From Streptomyces sp. WAC05374 (GTDB taxonomy: Bacteria; Actinomycetota; Actinomycetes; Streptomycetales; Streptomycetaceae): a stretch of 64,000 nt of DNA. The stretch lies in the NCBI RefSeq assembly GCF_004353505.1, contig NZ_SMNQ01000001.1:1036167-1100166 (forward strand), read 5' to 3'. Each line of letters starts with the position of its first letter. Within the stretch, counting starts at the first letter, position 1. Positions 35,115 through 43,617 of the stretch are shown here, piece after piece. The translations under genes were made by a program, and so were the position numbers. The notes below the pieces were generated by a model. That model made no database searches and had not been told where the DNA came from. It worked only from the letters and a program-made list of their open reading frames with translations.

Positions 35115-35606
35115 ATGACGGGATCGCAGGGGACCAGCAGGGCAGTGGCGCGCCGTACCGTCGTCGCGGCGGCGGGCGGGGCCGGACTGGCCGCCGCGCT
35201 CACCGCGTGCGGGGGGTCGGACAGCCCGGCCGCGTCCGCGGGTGACGCCCCGGCGGGCGGCGGCACCGCGGGCGGCTCGACGGGCGGCACCGGGGGCGCG
35301 GCGACGGGGGGCGGGGGTGCCGGGGGCCAGGTGATCGCCAGGACGGCCGACATCCCCGAGGGCGGCGGCAAGGTCGTCGGGAACGTGGTGGTGACGCAGC
35401 CGAAGGCGGGCGAGTTCAAGGCGTTCTCGTCGAAGTGCACGCACGCGGGCTGCGCGGTCAAGGACGTCGCCGACGGGGTCATCAACTGCCCGTGCCACGG
35501 CAGCAAGTTCGACGCGGCGGACGGCAGCGTCAAGGCGGGCCCGGCCACCATGCCGCTGGCGGCCGCGCCGATCACGGTCGAGGGCGACTCGATCAGGCTC
35601 GCGTGA
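35115..35606 (+). CDS. Rieske [2Fe-2S] lipoprotein
   Basis: This 163-residue protein starts with SRAVARRTVVAAAGGAGLAA, which combines a twin-arginine pair (13-14) and a lipobox LTAC (C32). A Gly/Ser-rich linker follows, then the Rieske domain: C108-T-H110 and C125-P-C127-H128 bind the cluster, with C113 and C127 placed for the usual disulfide. It resembles the stand-alone Rieske proteins of actinobacteria, whose redox partners are mostly unknown. ATG with GGGAAGCCGGA upstream. Its end overlaps the convergent isochorismatase-like gene by 14 bases. Confidence 0.9.
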   Translation: MTGSQGTSRAVARRTVVAAAGGAGLAAALTACGGSDSPAASAGDAPAGGGTAGGSTGGTGGAATGGGGAGGQVIARTADIPEGGGKVVGNVVVTQPKAGEFKAFSSKCTHAGCAVKDVADGVINCPCHGSKFDAADGSVKAGPATMPLAAAPITVEGDSIRLA

Positions 35607-36255
35607 CGGCGCGGCCGCCGCGCACCGGCCGCTTCCAGCAGGCCAGCACGGAGTCGGTGGTGGTGACCGTGGCGACGAGCGCGAGGGTGTGGCGCACCAT
35701 CGCGGGGGTGTAGTCGGAGGGGAGTCCCGCGATGGCGTCCGCCGGTACGACCGCCGTGTACCCGAGGTTCACGGCGTCGAAGACGGCGTTCGGGATCGCG
35801 ACATTGGCCGAGACGCCGGTGACGACGAGGGTCCGGCAGTCCAGGTTGCGCAGCAGCGCGTCGACGTCCGTGCCCGCGAGCGGGGAAAGCCCGTGCAGCC
35901 GGCGTACGACGATGTCCTCGTCGGCCACGTCGATGGGCTCGGCGACCCGGACGGCGACGGAGCCGCTGAGCTGCTGCACGGGCAGGCGTTCGGCGGCCCG
36001 GAACAGCCGGGCGTTGCGGCTCGCGCCCCGCCCGTCGGGGCGGCGCTCCGCCACCGCGTGCAGCACCTGCACGGACGCCTCGCGCGCGGCGGTGACGAGC
36101 CGGGCGATCCGGTGCAGGGTGCCGGAGGACCGGGCCTCGGCGGCGAGTTCGGGCAGGGCGCTGCCTGGGCCCACGACGCCGCGCTGGCACTCGACGGTGA
36201 GCAGCACGGTCCGGGCGGGGTCGAGCTGCTCGCGGAGCTGTGCGAACGTCGGCAT
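35593..36255 (-). CDS. Isochorismatase-like hydrolase, catalytic cysteine replaced
   Basis: This 220-residue protein has the isochorismatase fold (LLTVECQRGVVGPGS, LVVTGVSANVAIPNAVFDAV, LGYTAVVPADAIAGLP). The usual VDMQ aspartate is replaced by glutamate in VECQ, and the catalytic cysteine of the GVxTNxCV region is alanine (SANVAIPN). It is therefore unlikely to be an ordinary nicotinamidase-type cysteine hydrolase; isochorismatases that lack the cysteine do exist. I recall the same substitutions in other streptomycete members, so this may be a subfamily with a different job. Confidence 0.8.
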   Translation of the reverse strand: MPTFAQLREQLDPARTVLLTVECQRGVVGPGSALPELAAEARSSGTLHRIARLVTAAREASVQVLHAVAERRPDGRGASRNARLFRAAERLPVQQLSGSVAVRVAEPIDVADEDIVVRRLHGLSPLAGTDVDALLRNLDCRTLVVTGVSANVAIPNAVFDAVNLGYTAVVPADAIAGLPSDYTPAMVRHTLALVATVTTTDSVLACWKRPVRGGRAVTRA

Positions 36256-36352
36256 GCGGCGGGAGGGTAGCCGCCATTGCGCGGAGGCGGAAGAGACCCC
36301 ATGATTTCTGACACCCCATCAGAACACCTCAGCGGAAGGCGGGGCGAGCGTC

Positions 36353-36823
36353 ATGGCGGTCACCCAGCGCCGGGGGCGGCGCATCATGATGTCGGAGCCC
36401 GAGCTCGACGCGTACCTCACCGGGCAGCGCACCTGCCGGGTGGCGACCGTCTCCCCGGACGGCCGCCCGCACGTCGGCGCCCTGTGGTTCGCCTGGGACG
36501 GGACGTCGCTGTGGCTGTACTCCCTCACGCGCAGCCGGCGCTGGGCGGACCTGCGCCGCGATCCGCGGATCGCGGTCGTGGTGGACGACGGCGAGGAGTA
36601 CGGCGAGCTGCGCGGCGTGGAGCTGTCGGGCACGGCCGTCTTCGTCGGCGAGGCGCCGCGCACGGGGGAGACCTGCCCCGAACTGGAGCCGGTGGAGAGG
36701 CTGTTCGCGCGGAAGAACTTCGGCCTGGACGCGATGCCCCACGACGGCCGCCACGCGTGGCTCCGGCTCACCCCGGACGCCGTCGCCTCCTGGGACTTCC
36801 GCAGGCTGGGCCACCGCCCCTGA
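36353..36823 (+). CDS. Pyridoxamine 5'-phosphate oxidase-like FMN/F420 barrel protein
   Basis: This is a 156-residue split-beta-barrel protein of the PPOX/FDOR group. LTGQRTCRVATVSPDGRPHV, GALWFAWDGTSLWLYSLTRS and LRRDPRIAVVVDDGEEYGEL are the strands that hold FMN or F420 in this family. It probably reduces or oxidises a small metabolite, but true pyridoxamine phosphate oxidase activity is not implied. ATG with GGAAGG about 18 bases upstream. It ends three bases before the convergent LysR gene. Confidence 0.85.
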   Translation: MAVTQRRGRRIMMSEPELDAYLTGQRTCRVATVSPDGRPHVGALWFAWDGTSLWLYSLTRSRRWADLRRDPRIAVVVDDGEEYGELRGVELSGTAVFVGEAPRTGETCPELEPVERLFARKNFGLDAMPHDGRHAWLRLTPDAVASWDFRRLGHRP

Positions 36824-36826
36824 GCG

Positions 36827-37732
36827 TCAGCTCCCCACCGACCGCCCCACCTCGCGCAGCGCCTCCACCGCCGCCCTGATGGAGGGCCTCCGGTCCGCGT
36901 CGGAACGCCACACGGCGTAGATGTGCCGCAGCATCCGCTGCCGTACGGGCACGAGGACGACGCCGTCCGGGACCGACCCGCGGCCGAGGCGGGGCGTGAC
37001 GCACACGCCGAGCCCGGCGCGGATCAGCGCGAGCTGGGTGTGGTGCTCCCCGGCCAGGTGCGCGATGCGGGGCTCGACGCCCTTGGCGCGCAGCGTGAAC
37101 ATCAGCCACTCGTAGCAGAACTCGCCCTCCGGCCAGGACACCCAGTCCTCGTCCGCGAGCTCCTCCAGGTCCAGCTCCGCCCGCCCGGCGAGCGGGTGGC
37201 CGGCCGGCAGCGCCACGTCGGCGGTGTCGTCCAGCAACTGCGCCCTGGCCAGCCCCGCCGGTACGGGCAGCCGCTTGTTGTTCCAGTCGAGCACCACGGC
37301 CAGGTCCATGTCGCCGCGCATCACCTGGCGCACGCCCTGCTCGGGCTCCAGCTCGCTGGTGCGGACGACCAGGTCGGGGTGGTCCCGGCGCAGGGCGGCG
37401 ACCGCTGCGGGGAACAGGCCGCGGGCCGCCGTCGGGAACCCGGCCAGCCGTACCTCGCCGACCACCTGGCCGCGCTGCGCCTCGATGTCCGCCTGGGCCA
37501 GCTCGACCTGGGAGAGGATGCGCGCCGCGTGGTCGGCCAGCAGCAGGCCCGCGTCGGTGAGCCGCACGCCGCGGCCGTTCTTGGCGACGAGCTGCTGCCC
37601 CACCTCCCGCTCCAGCTTGGCGAGCTGCTGGGAGACGGCCGAGGTGGTCACGTGCAGGCCGTCCGCCGCGCCGCTGACCGAGCCGTGGCGGGCGAGGGCG
37701 TCCAGGGTGCGCAGGCGCTCCAGGTTCAACAT
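36827..37732 (-). CDS. LysR-family regulator
   Basis: This is a 301-residue LysR-type regulator. The N-terminal winged helix-turn-helix reads LRTLDALARHGSVSGAADGL, HVTTSAVSQQLAKLEREVGQ, and the effector domain (about 90-295) follows. It faces an EamA transporter gene across 75 bases, where TAAGC is repeated 10 bases apart (37734-37738, 37744-37748) next to its own start. It probably controls the transporter in response to a small metabolite such as an amino acid. Confidence 0.92.
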   Translation of the reverse strand: MLNLERLRTLDALARHGSVSGAADGLHVTTSAVSQQLAKLEREVGQQLVAKNGRGVRLTDAGLLLADHAARILSQVELAQADIEAQRGQVVGEVRLAGFPTAARGLFPAAVAALRRDHPDLVVRTSELEPEQGVRQVMRGDMDLAVVLDWNNKRLPVPAGLARAQLLDDTADVALPAGHPLAGRAELDLEELADEDWVSWPEGEFCYEWLMFTLRAKGVEPRIAHLAGEHHTQLALIRAGLGVCVTPRLGRGSVPDGVVLVPVRQRMLRHIYAVWRSDADRRPSIRAAVEALREVGRSVGS

Positions 37733-37807
37733 GTAAGCAATACTAAGCGAACGGCATCACGAAATCTCGCTTGTTCTACGAGGTTGTGGTCGGCCATCGT
37801 GTCCGTC

Positions 37808-38767
37808 ATGAGCACCGCAACCGCACCCTCCCACCGCTCGCTGCCCACGGCGACCACCGCGCCCGCCCCCCGCCGCGCCCTCGACTGGCGCGTCCGCTTC
37901 GCGCTGCTCTCCCTCGTGTGGGGTTTCAGCTTCCTGCTGATCAAGGTGGGCACCCACGCCTTCGCGCCCTTCCAGGTCACCTTCGGCCGCCTGCTGTTCG
38001 GCACCGCGGTGCTCGCCGTCGCCATGGCGGTCAGGCGCGCCGGGCCGCCGCGCGGCGCCCGCACCTGGGGCCATCTGGCCGTGGCGGCTTTCTTCCTCAA
38101 CGCCCTGCCGTTCTCGCTGTTCGCGTACGCCGAGCTGACGATCCCCTCCACGCTCGCCGGCATCTGCAACGCGACCTCCCCGCTCTGGGGGATGGCTTTG
38201 TCGCTGGTCGCCCTGTCGGAGGACCGTCCGACGCGCCGCCGGGTGGCGGGCCTCGGCATCGGCTTCCTCGGCGTGCTCACCGTGCTCGGGGCCTGGCAGG
38301 GCTTTTCGGGGCTGGACGTCACGGGCACCGCGATGGCCCTGCTGGCCTCGCTGAGCTACCCCGTCGGATGGATCTACGTCCGCCGCACGCTGGCGGGGCG
38401 CGGCGAGTCGCACCTGTCCCTGACCGGTGCGCAGCTCTTCCTCGCCACGCTCCAACTGGCCGTGGTCACCCCGCTGTTCACCACGTGGCCGGCGTCCTTC
38501 CCGGTGGTGCCGGTGCTCGCGGTGGTCGCGCTCGGCGCGCTGGGCACGGGGTTCGCGGTCCTGCTCCAGTACGGGATCGTCGCCGAGGTCGGCCCGACGA
38601 CCGGCCAGATGGTCACCTACTTCATCCCGGTCATCGCCACCGCCGCGGGCGTCACGCTCCTGGACGAGGCACTGACCTGGAACACGCCCGTCGGGGCGCT
38701 GATCGTCCTGGCGGGGGCCGCCCTCACGCAGAGCCGTCCGAGGCGGAGCCCGGCCGGTCAGCCGTAG
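37808..38767 (+). CDS. EamA/DMT-family transporter
   Basis: This is a 319-residue ten-helix exporter with two EamA repeats (FALLSLVWGFSFLLIKVGTH; GTAMALLASLSYPVGWIYVR). The first 28 residues are a Ser/Thr/Pro/Ala-rich cytoplasmic tail. TTGTTC (37771-37776), 18 bases, CATCGT (37795-37800) ends seven bases before ATG 37808, so a leaderless ATG is likely; a GTG at 37799 is less so. It is probably regulated by the divergent LysR protein. Its end overlaps the convergent MocR gene by 10 bases. Confidence 0.88.
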   Translation: MSTATAPSHRSLPTATTAPAPRRALDWRVRFALLSLVWGFSFLLIKVGTHAFAPFQVTFGRLLFGTAVLAVAMAVRRAGPPRGARTWGHLAVAAFFLNALPFSLFAYAELTIPSTLAGICNATSPLWGMALSLVALSEDRPTRRRVAGLGIGFLGVLTVLGAWQGFSGLDVTGTAMALLASLSYPVGWIYVRRTLAGRGESHLSLTGAQLFLATLQLAVVTPLFTTWPASFPVVPVLAVVALGALGTGFAVLLQYGIVAEVGPTTGQMVTYFIPVIATAAGVTLLDEALTWNTPVGALIVLAGAALTQSRPRRSPAGQP

Positions 38768-40092
38768 CTGCGCGCCTCCAGCGGGCCGCTCGCCGCCGCC
38801 ACCGCGTCGGCGAGCGGCTCCAGGTCCGCCACCGCCAGACCCGAGACGGTGATCCGCACGCCCGGTCCGGCCGCCATCCGGAACCGGGCCCCCGGCGCCA
38901 CCGCCCACCCCGCGTGCAGCAGGCGCGCCACCGCCCCGGTCTCGTCCGCCACCGGCACCCACACGTTCATGCCGCTGCGCCCGTGCGCCCGGACGCCCCG
39001 CCGCGCCAGGGCCGCCACCAGCCCGTCGCGCCGCTCCGCGTACGCCGCCGCCACCGCCGGCCCGTCCACCGCGCCGGTCCGCCACAGGTGCACGACGGCA
39101 CGCTGCAGCAGGCGGCTCACCCAGCCGGGCCCGAGCCGCTGCCGGCCCAGCAGCCGGTCGACGGTGACCGGGTCACCGGTGAGCGCGGCGACCCGCAGGT
39201 CGGGCCCGTACGCCTTGGCGACCGACCGGACCAGCGTCCAGTGGTCCGTCGCCCCCGCGAGCGGGTGCGGCGGCACGTCCACGAACCCGTGCCCGTGGTC
39301 GTCCTCGATCAGCAGCACGCCCCGGTGCGCGGCCAGCACCCGCCGCAGCTCCGCCGCCCGCGCGGCGCCGATCGCCGCCCCGGTCGGGTTCTGCGCCCGG
39401 GTGGTCACGATCAGCGCGCGGGCCCCGCCGTCGCCGAGCGCCCGTTCCACCTCGGCCGGCAGCGGCCCGTCGTCGTCGAGGGCGACCGGCACGGGTCTGA
39501 GCCCCAGGGCCGGTACGAGGTCGAGGAGGGCGCCCCAGCCGGGATCCTCGACCGCCACGGCGTCACCGGGGCGCAGGTGGGCGGCCAGCACCCGCTCGAT
39601 GGCGTCCAGGGACCCGGACGTGACGGCGACCGGCCCGTCCGGCACCCCGTCGGCGTCCAGCGCCGCCCGGGCGAGCCGTGCGAAGTCCGGGTCCACCGGG
39701 GCCTGCCCGTAGAGCCCCGGCTCCTCGGCGTCCCGGCGCGCCGCCGCGGCCAGCGCCTCCCCCAGGGGCGGCAGCAGCGCCGGGTCGGGATTGCCCCGCC
39801 CCACGTCCCGCACGCCCTCGGGGGCGTCGATCCGGAGGGAGCCGCGCGCGGTGGTGGCCGGGCGGGGGCGCACCCGGCTGCCCCGGCGCCCGGCCGTCTC
39901 GATCACCCCGCGCTCGCGCAAGGTGCGGTACGCGGCCGCGACCGTATTGGGGTTGACGCCCAAGTGGGCCGCCAACTCCCGCATCGGCGGCAGCAGTTGG
40001 CCGGGCTCCAGCTCTCCCGTACCGACGCCCCGCTCCACACTGGCGGCAATCTCCGATGCGCGCCGCCCCACGATCCGATACTCTCCTAGCAC
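38758..40092 (-). CDS. MocR-type regulator (GntR DNA-binding plus aminotransferase fold)
   Basis: This is a 444-residue MocR/PdxR-family regulator. The GntR domain is at the N-terminus (LLPPMRELAAHLGVNPNTVA, AAYRTLRERGVIETAGRRGS). A class I aminotransferase-like domain follows, with PLP pocket features TRAQNPTGAAIGAARAAELR, LLIEDDHGHGFVDVPPHPLA and RSVAKAYGPDLRVA (the PLP lysine). It likely senses PLP or an amino-acid derivative. The GTG start is supported by a promoter placing the transcript start at the GTG. The divergent partner is an FMN-barrel protein. Confidence 0.9.
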   Translation of the reverse strand: MLGEYRIVGRRASEIAASVERGVGTGELEPGQLLPPMRELAAHLGVNPNTVAAAYRTLRERGVIETAGRRGSRVRPRPATTARGSLRIDAPEGVRDVGRGNPDPALLPPLGEALAAAARRDAEEPGLYGQAPVDPDFARLARAALDADGVPDGPVAVTSGSLDAIERVLAAHLRPGDAVAVEDPGWGALLDLVPALGLRPVPVALDDDGPLPAEVERALGDGGARALIVTTRAQNPTGAAIGAARAAELRRVLAAHRGVLLIEDDHGHGFVDVPPHPLAGATDHWTLVRSVAKAYGPDLRVAALTGDPVTVDRLLGRQRLGPGWVSRLLQRAVVHLWRTGAVDGPAVAAAYAERRDGLVAALARRGVRAHGRSGMNVWVPVADETGAVARLLHAGWAVAPGARFRMAAGPGVRITVSGLAVADLEPLADAVAAASGPLEARSYG

Positions 40093-40099
40093 AAACCAG

Positions 40100-40128
40100 A
40101 TTATGCACTAGTGCAATGGAGAAGGCAA
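40100..40128 (-). promoter_or_regulatory. Leaderless MocR promoter with palindromic operator
   Basis: On the minus strand: TTGCCT (40123-40128), 17 bases, CATAAT (40100-40105), then seven bases to the MocR GTG at 40092. The perfect palindrome TGCACTAGTGCA (40104-40115) lies between the two boxes and 12 bases before the divergent ATG at 40128, so it can act on both genes. Confidence 0.7.
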
Positions 40129-40793
40129 TGTCGCAGGCCGCCCCGGAGTACCAGCCGACCGATCGCACCGTCCCCACCCGCTCACGGCACCGCGCGTCCT
40201 ACGACCGGGAGCTGGTGCACGCGATACTCGACGAGGCGTACGTCTGCCACCTCGGCTTCGTCCGCGACGGCACGCCCGTCGTCCTGCCCACGCTGTACGG
40301 CCGCGTCGGCGACCGCCTCTACGTCCACGGCTCCACCGGCTCGCGGCCGCTGCGCATGGCGGGCCAGGCCGACCCGGGCCTCGCCGTCTGCCTGACCGTC
40401 ACCCACGTCGACGGCCTGGTCCTCGCCCGCTCCGCGTTCCACCACTCGATCAACTACCGCTCGGTCGTCGTCCACGGCATCGCCCACCAGGTCACCGACC
40501 CCGAGGAGAAGCGCACCGCGCTCGACGCCCTCGTCGACCACGTGGTCCCCGGACGCTCCGCCGACTCGCGCCCGGCCAACGCCAAGGAACTGGCGGCGAC
40601 CGCGGTCCTCCGCCTCGACCTGGCCGAGGTGTCGGCCAAGCTCCGCACCGGCGGCCCCAACGACGAGCCGGAGGACCTCACGCTCCCCCACTGGACCGGC
40701 GTCGTCCCGGTGAGCACCGCGTACGGCACCCCGGTCCCGGCCGCCGGCCTGGCTCCCTCCGTCCCGGTCCCGGACTACGTCACCGCGCTCTGA
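40128..40793 (+). CDS. Pyridoxamine 5'-phosphate oxidase-family FMN-binding protein
   Basis: This is a 221-residue NimA/PPOX-like split barrel (LDEAYVCHLGFVRDGTPVVL, GSTGSRPLRMAGQADPGLAV, ARSAFHHSINYRSVVVHGIA). The MocR neighbour suggests a link to vitamin B6 or amino-acid metabolism, but members of this group also include nitroimidazole reductases and unknown flavoproteins. ATG at 40128 with GGAGAAGG five bases upstream. The shared palindrome indicates control by the MocR regulator. Confidence 0.87.
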   Translation: MSQAAPEYQPTDRTVPTRSRHRASYDRELVHAILDEAYVCHLGFVRDGTPVVLPTLYGRVGDRLYVHGSTGSRPLRMAGQADPGLAVCLTVTHVDGLVLARSAFHHSINYRSVVVHGIAHQVTDPEEKRTALDALVDHVVPGRSADSRPANAKELAATAVLRLDLAEVSAKLRTGGPNDEPEDLTLPHWTGVVPVSTAYGTPVPAAGLAPSVPVPDYVTAL

Positions 40794-40819
40794 GACCGGG
40801 CCGGCGGCGGGAAGGAATG

Positions 40820-40851
40820 GTGCGGGGCGCACCGACGGGCGCGCCCCGCAC
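40820..40851. terminator. Shared terminator
   Basis: GTGCGGGGCGC (40820-40830) pairs perfectly with GCGCCCCGCAC (40841-40851), loop 10 bases. It lies between convergent genes ending at 40793 and 40855. Confidence 0.72.
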
Positions 40852-40854
40852 GGG

Positions 40855-41808
40855 TCAGACGGCCTGGGCCGCCGCCCGGCGCCGCCCCACCGCGCCCCGC
40901 GCTTCGGCGGCGGCGAGCCCCGCGACGGCCCCGAGCAGCAGCAGCGTCCCCAGCACCGTCGCCCCGGTCAGCCGCTCGCCCAGCACGGTGACCGCGATGA
41001 CCGCCGCGCTCACCGGCTCCAGCAGCATGATCACGGACACGGTCGCGGACCGGACCACGGCCGCACCCGCGAAGTACAGCGCGTACGCCAGCGCGGTCGG
41101 CACGGCCGCCACGTACACCATCAGCCCGGCCACCCTGGCGAGTTCGGCGGTCTGCGGGAAGAGCCCCTCGGCCGCCGCCATCGGCAGCAGCCCCACCGCA
41201 CCGACCGCGAAGGCCCAGGTCGTCGTGGTCAGCGCGGCCGGCCCACCGCCGTCCCGCCCGAGCCACCGCGTCAGCAGCGTGAGCGCGGCGTACGCGGCGG
41301 CCGACAGCACCGCGAGGGCGACCCCGGCGGGCCGTACCGCCACTCCCCCGCCGCCCAGCACCAGCACGGCGAGCCCGGCGAGCGCCCCGGCGACCGCGAC
41401 GGCCCCGCCGCGCCCGAGCCGCTCGCCCATGGTCAGCCGCGCGCCCAGCGCGATCAGCACGGGCCCGGCGCCCAGCGTGACGACCGTGCCGACCGCGAGA
41501 CCGGTGGCCTCGACGGCGGCGAAGTACGCGCTCTGGAAGACGGTGAGCGCGGCGCCCGTACCGAGGACGCGCAGCACCGCCCGCCGCCGGGACTCGGCCG
41601 CCCGGGGAGCGCGGCGGCGGCGCACGGCCAGCGCGCCGAGCAGCAGCAGGAGACCGCCCGCGCAGCGCCAGAACGACAGGGCGAGGGGACCGAGGTCACT
41701 GATCAGGAACACCATCGAGGCGGCCGCCCCGGCAGTGCCCCAGGCGACCCCGGCGACGATCAGGTAGAAGAGGCTGCGCCCCACGGGCGCGGCGGAAGGA
41801 TTCGACAC
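40855..41808 (-). CDS. EamA/DMT-family transporter
   Basis: This is a 317-residue exporter with ten helices in two repeats ([40 protein letters not shown]), ending in an Arg/Ala-rich tail. The GTG at 41806-41808 is supported by CGGAGAAG. The 163 bases upstream contain inverted arms ACGAAGAC (41822-41829) and GTCTTCGT (41895-41902), which may form a structured leader or the terminator of the next EamA gene. The substrate is unknown. Confidence 0.87.
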   Translation of the reverse strand: MSNPSAAPVGRSLFYLIVAGVAWGTAGAAASMVFLISDLGPLALSFWRCAGGLLLLLGALAVRRRRAPRAAESRRRAVLRVLGTGAALTVFQSAYFAAVEATGLAVGTVVTLGAGPVLIALGARLTMGERLGRGGAVAVAGALAGLAVLVLGGGGVAVRPAGVALAVLSAAAYAALTLLTRWLGRDGGGPAALTTTTWAFAVGAVGLLPMAAAEGLFPQTAELARVAGLMVYVAAVPTALAYALYFAGAAVVRSATVSVIMLLEPVSAAVIAVTVLGERLTGATVLGTLLLLGAVAGLAAAEARGAVGRRRAAAQAV

Positions 41809-41971
41809 GTGACTTCTCCGTACGAAGACAGGTTGGCCGGCTGCTCGGCTCCGCACGCGGGCAGCGACGAACCGCCCGGGGACTGCCCGGGCCGGTCTTC
41901 GTCAGAGGTGTGGCTGCCGCCCGCGTTACGCGGCGGGCGGCGGAAGTACGGTCGAATGCATGATCGTCACC

Positions 41972-42955
41972 TTACGAGGCGGCCCGTCCGGACGGCAACC
42001 GCTCCTCCGGCCGCACCGGCTCGGACCCGGCCACCGGCCCCGACGACGCCTTGGGCGCCGACGACTGGGCGATGAAGGCTCCGACGAGCACCACCACCCC
42101 GCCCAGGATCTGCGGCCCGGAGAGGTGCTCCCTGAGCAGCACCCAGGCCAGCACGGTCGCGATGACCGCCTCCAGACAGGCGACCACGCCCGCCACCTGC
42201 GGGGAGAGCCGGCGCACGGAGATGACGCCGGTGACGTACGCGAGGACGGTGGCGATCAGCACGACCCACCCGAGCAGCAGCCACGCCGGGGCCGGCGTCC
42301 CGCCCATGTCGGCGCTGCCGCCCAGCACCGCCCAGTCCATGCCCCACGGGCGCGCGACGGCGGTGAGGACGAGCGACCCGAACAGCAGCCCGTAGGCGAT
42401 GACGCCCAGCGGATCGGCCGGCCGTGCCTCGTCGCTGCCCTGGTCGGAGAGGACGAAATAGCCGACCTGGCAGCAGGCGGCGCCCAGGGCGAGGAGCAGT
42501 CCGAGGAGGTCGAAGCTCAGCCCGGACCACACCTCCACGACACAGGCGAGCCCCGCCACCGCGAGGACCACCCCCAGCGCTGCGGCCCGGGTCACCGGCC
42601 GGCGCTGGACGAACCGCACCCAGCCGAGCACCAGCGCCGGGGCGAGGTACTCGATGAGGAGCGCGACCCCGACGGGGATGCGGGAGATGGACGCGAAGTA
42701 GCAGGCCTGGACGCCCGCGACGGCGAGCAGGCCGAAGCCGGCGAGCAGGGCGGGCTTGCGGCGCAGCAGCTCGCGGTGGCGCCAGGCCACGGGCAGCATG
42801 ACGAGCGCGGCGCCGGTCACCCGCAGCCACACCACGTGCAGCGGGTCCAGCCCCGCCTCGATCAGCGGCTTGGCCGCGACACCTGATCCACCGAATGCGA
42901 AGGCCGAGGCCAGGGCGAGTCCCAGGCCGGCGCTTCTCCCCTGAGACGCGTGCAT
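41972..42955 (-). CDS. EamA/DMT-family transporter
   Basis: This is a 327-residue ten-helix exporter (SAGLGLALASAFAFGGSGVA; LLLGWVVLIATVLAYVTGVI). The ATG at 42953-42955 and a GTG two codons earlier are both possible. A third EamA gene in 5 kb suggests diverse metabolite export here. It is transcribed toward the 40855-41808 gene but separated from it by 163 bases, so cotranscription is possible but not shown. Confidence 0.86.
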   Translation of the reverse strand: MHASQGRSAGLGLALASAFAFGGSGVAAKPLIEAGLDPLHVVWLRVTGAALVMLPVAWRHRELLRRKPALLAGFGLLAVAGVQACYFASISRIPVGVALLIEYLAPALVLGWVRFVQRRPVTRAAALGVVLAVAGLACVVEVWSGLSFDLLGLLLALGAACCQVGYFVLSDQGSDEARPADPLGVIAYGLLFGSLVLTAVARPWGMDWAVLGGSADMGGTPAPAWLLLGWVVLIATVLAYVTGVISVRRLSPQVAGVVACLEAVIATVLAWVLLREHLSGPQILGGVVVLVGAFIAQSSAPKASSGPVAGSEPVRPEERLPSGRAAS

Positions 42956-43077
42956 CGGCACATCATGACAGCAGCGGGTCAGGAGCGTAAGCCCTGTCAC
43001 ACCTGTTGAGACGGCCCCGGTCCGCACATCCGGTGGCATGACCGCGGGCGGCCCGGCGCGCACACCTCCCGCACAGA

Positions 43078-43094
43078 ACTGACGGCCCGTCAGT
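43078..43094. promoter_or_regulatory. 17-base palindrome upstream of SRPBCC gene
   Basis: ACTGACGG-C-CCGTCAGT is a perfect inverted repeat of the size and type bound by TetR regulators, 66 bases before the ATG of the SRPBCC gene. No TetR gene is adjacent. Confidence 0.6.
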
Positions 43095-43160
43095 ATTGCG
43101 GGTTCACGGCCCGGCCGTTACGTTCCGCGCCACCGGAACCCGCCGAGAAGGGGTGGTCGC

Positions 43161-43589
43161 ATGGCCGAGGTCAGCGCGGAGGCACGCATCGGGGCACCGG
43201 CCGCGCAGCTCTGGGCACGGCTGACGGACCTGGCGTCGTACGACCAGTGGAACGCCACCCACACCGGCTTCCCCGCCGGCGTCCCGGAGACGCTCACGGT
43301 GGGCACGGCGTACCAGGAGAACATGAGGCTCATGGGCTTCCCCGCCGAGGTGACCTGGACCGTGGACGAGCTGGAGCCCGAGCGGCTGCTGGTCACCCGG
43401 GGCAAGGGCCCCATGGGCGTGGCACTCGCCATGCGCTACACGCTCACCGGGGACGGCGACGCCACGGGCGTGCGGATCGACGGCGAGTTCACCGGCGCGG
43501 CCGTGTCCCTGATGACGGGGAAGCTGAAGGACTCGGCGGCCACGGCGCTGGCACAGTCGCTGCGCGCACTGGCCGGCCTGGTGACCTGA
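43161..43589 (+). CDS. SRPBCC-family protein
   Basis: This is a 142-residue START/Bet v 1-like (SRPBCC) ligand-binding protein, similar to polyketide cyclase and CoxG-like proteins. It begins AEVSAEARIGAPAAQLWARL, then YDQWNATHTGFPAGVPETLT and VTWTVDELEPERLLVTRGKG. It may bind a hydrophobic ligand; enzymatic activity is uncertain. ATG with GAGAAGGGGTGG upstream. Probably controlled through the 17-base palindrome. Confidence 0.83.
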   Translation: MAEVSAEARIGAPAAQLWARLTDLASYDQWNATHTGFPAGVPETLTVGTAYQENMRLMGFPAEVTWTVDELEPERLLVTRGKGPMGVALAMRYTLTGDGDATGVRIDGEFTGAAVSLMTGKLKDSAATALAQSLRALAGLVT

Positions 43590-43617
43590 GGCCACCGGGT
43601 CGGCCGGCGCGGCCACC

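Noticed and set aside
32819..36319. Minus-strand open frame of 1166 codons
   Set aside because: It spans the S9 peptidase, Rieske and isochorismatase genes in other frames and shows only Arg/Pro/Gly-rich composition; no domain.
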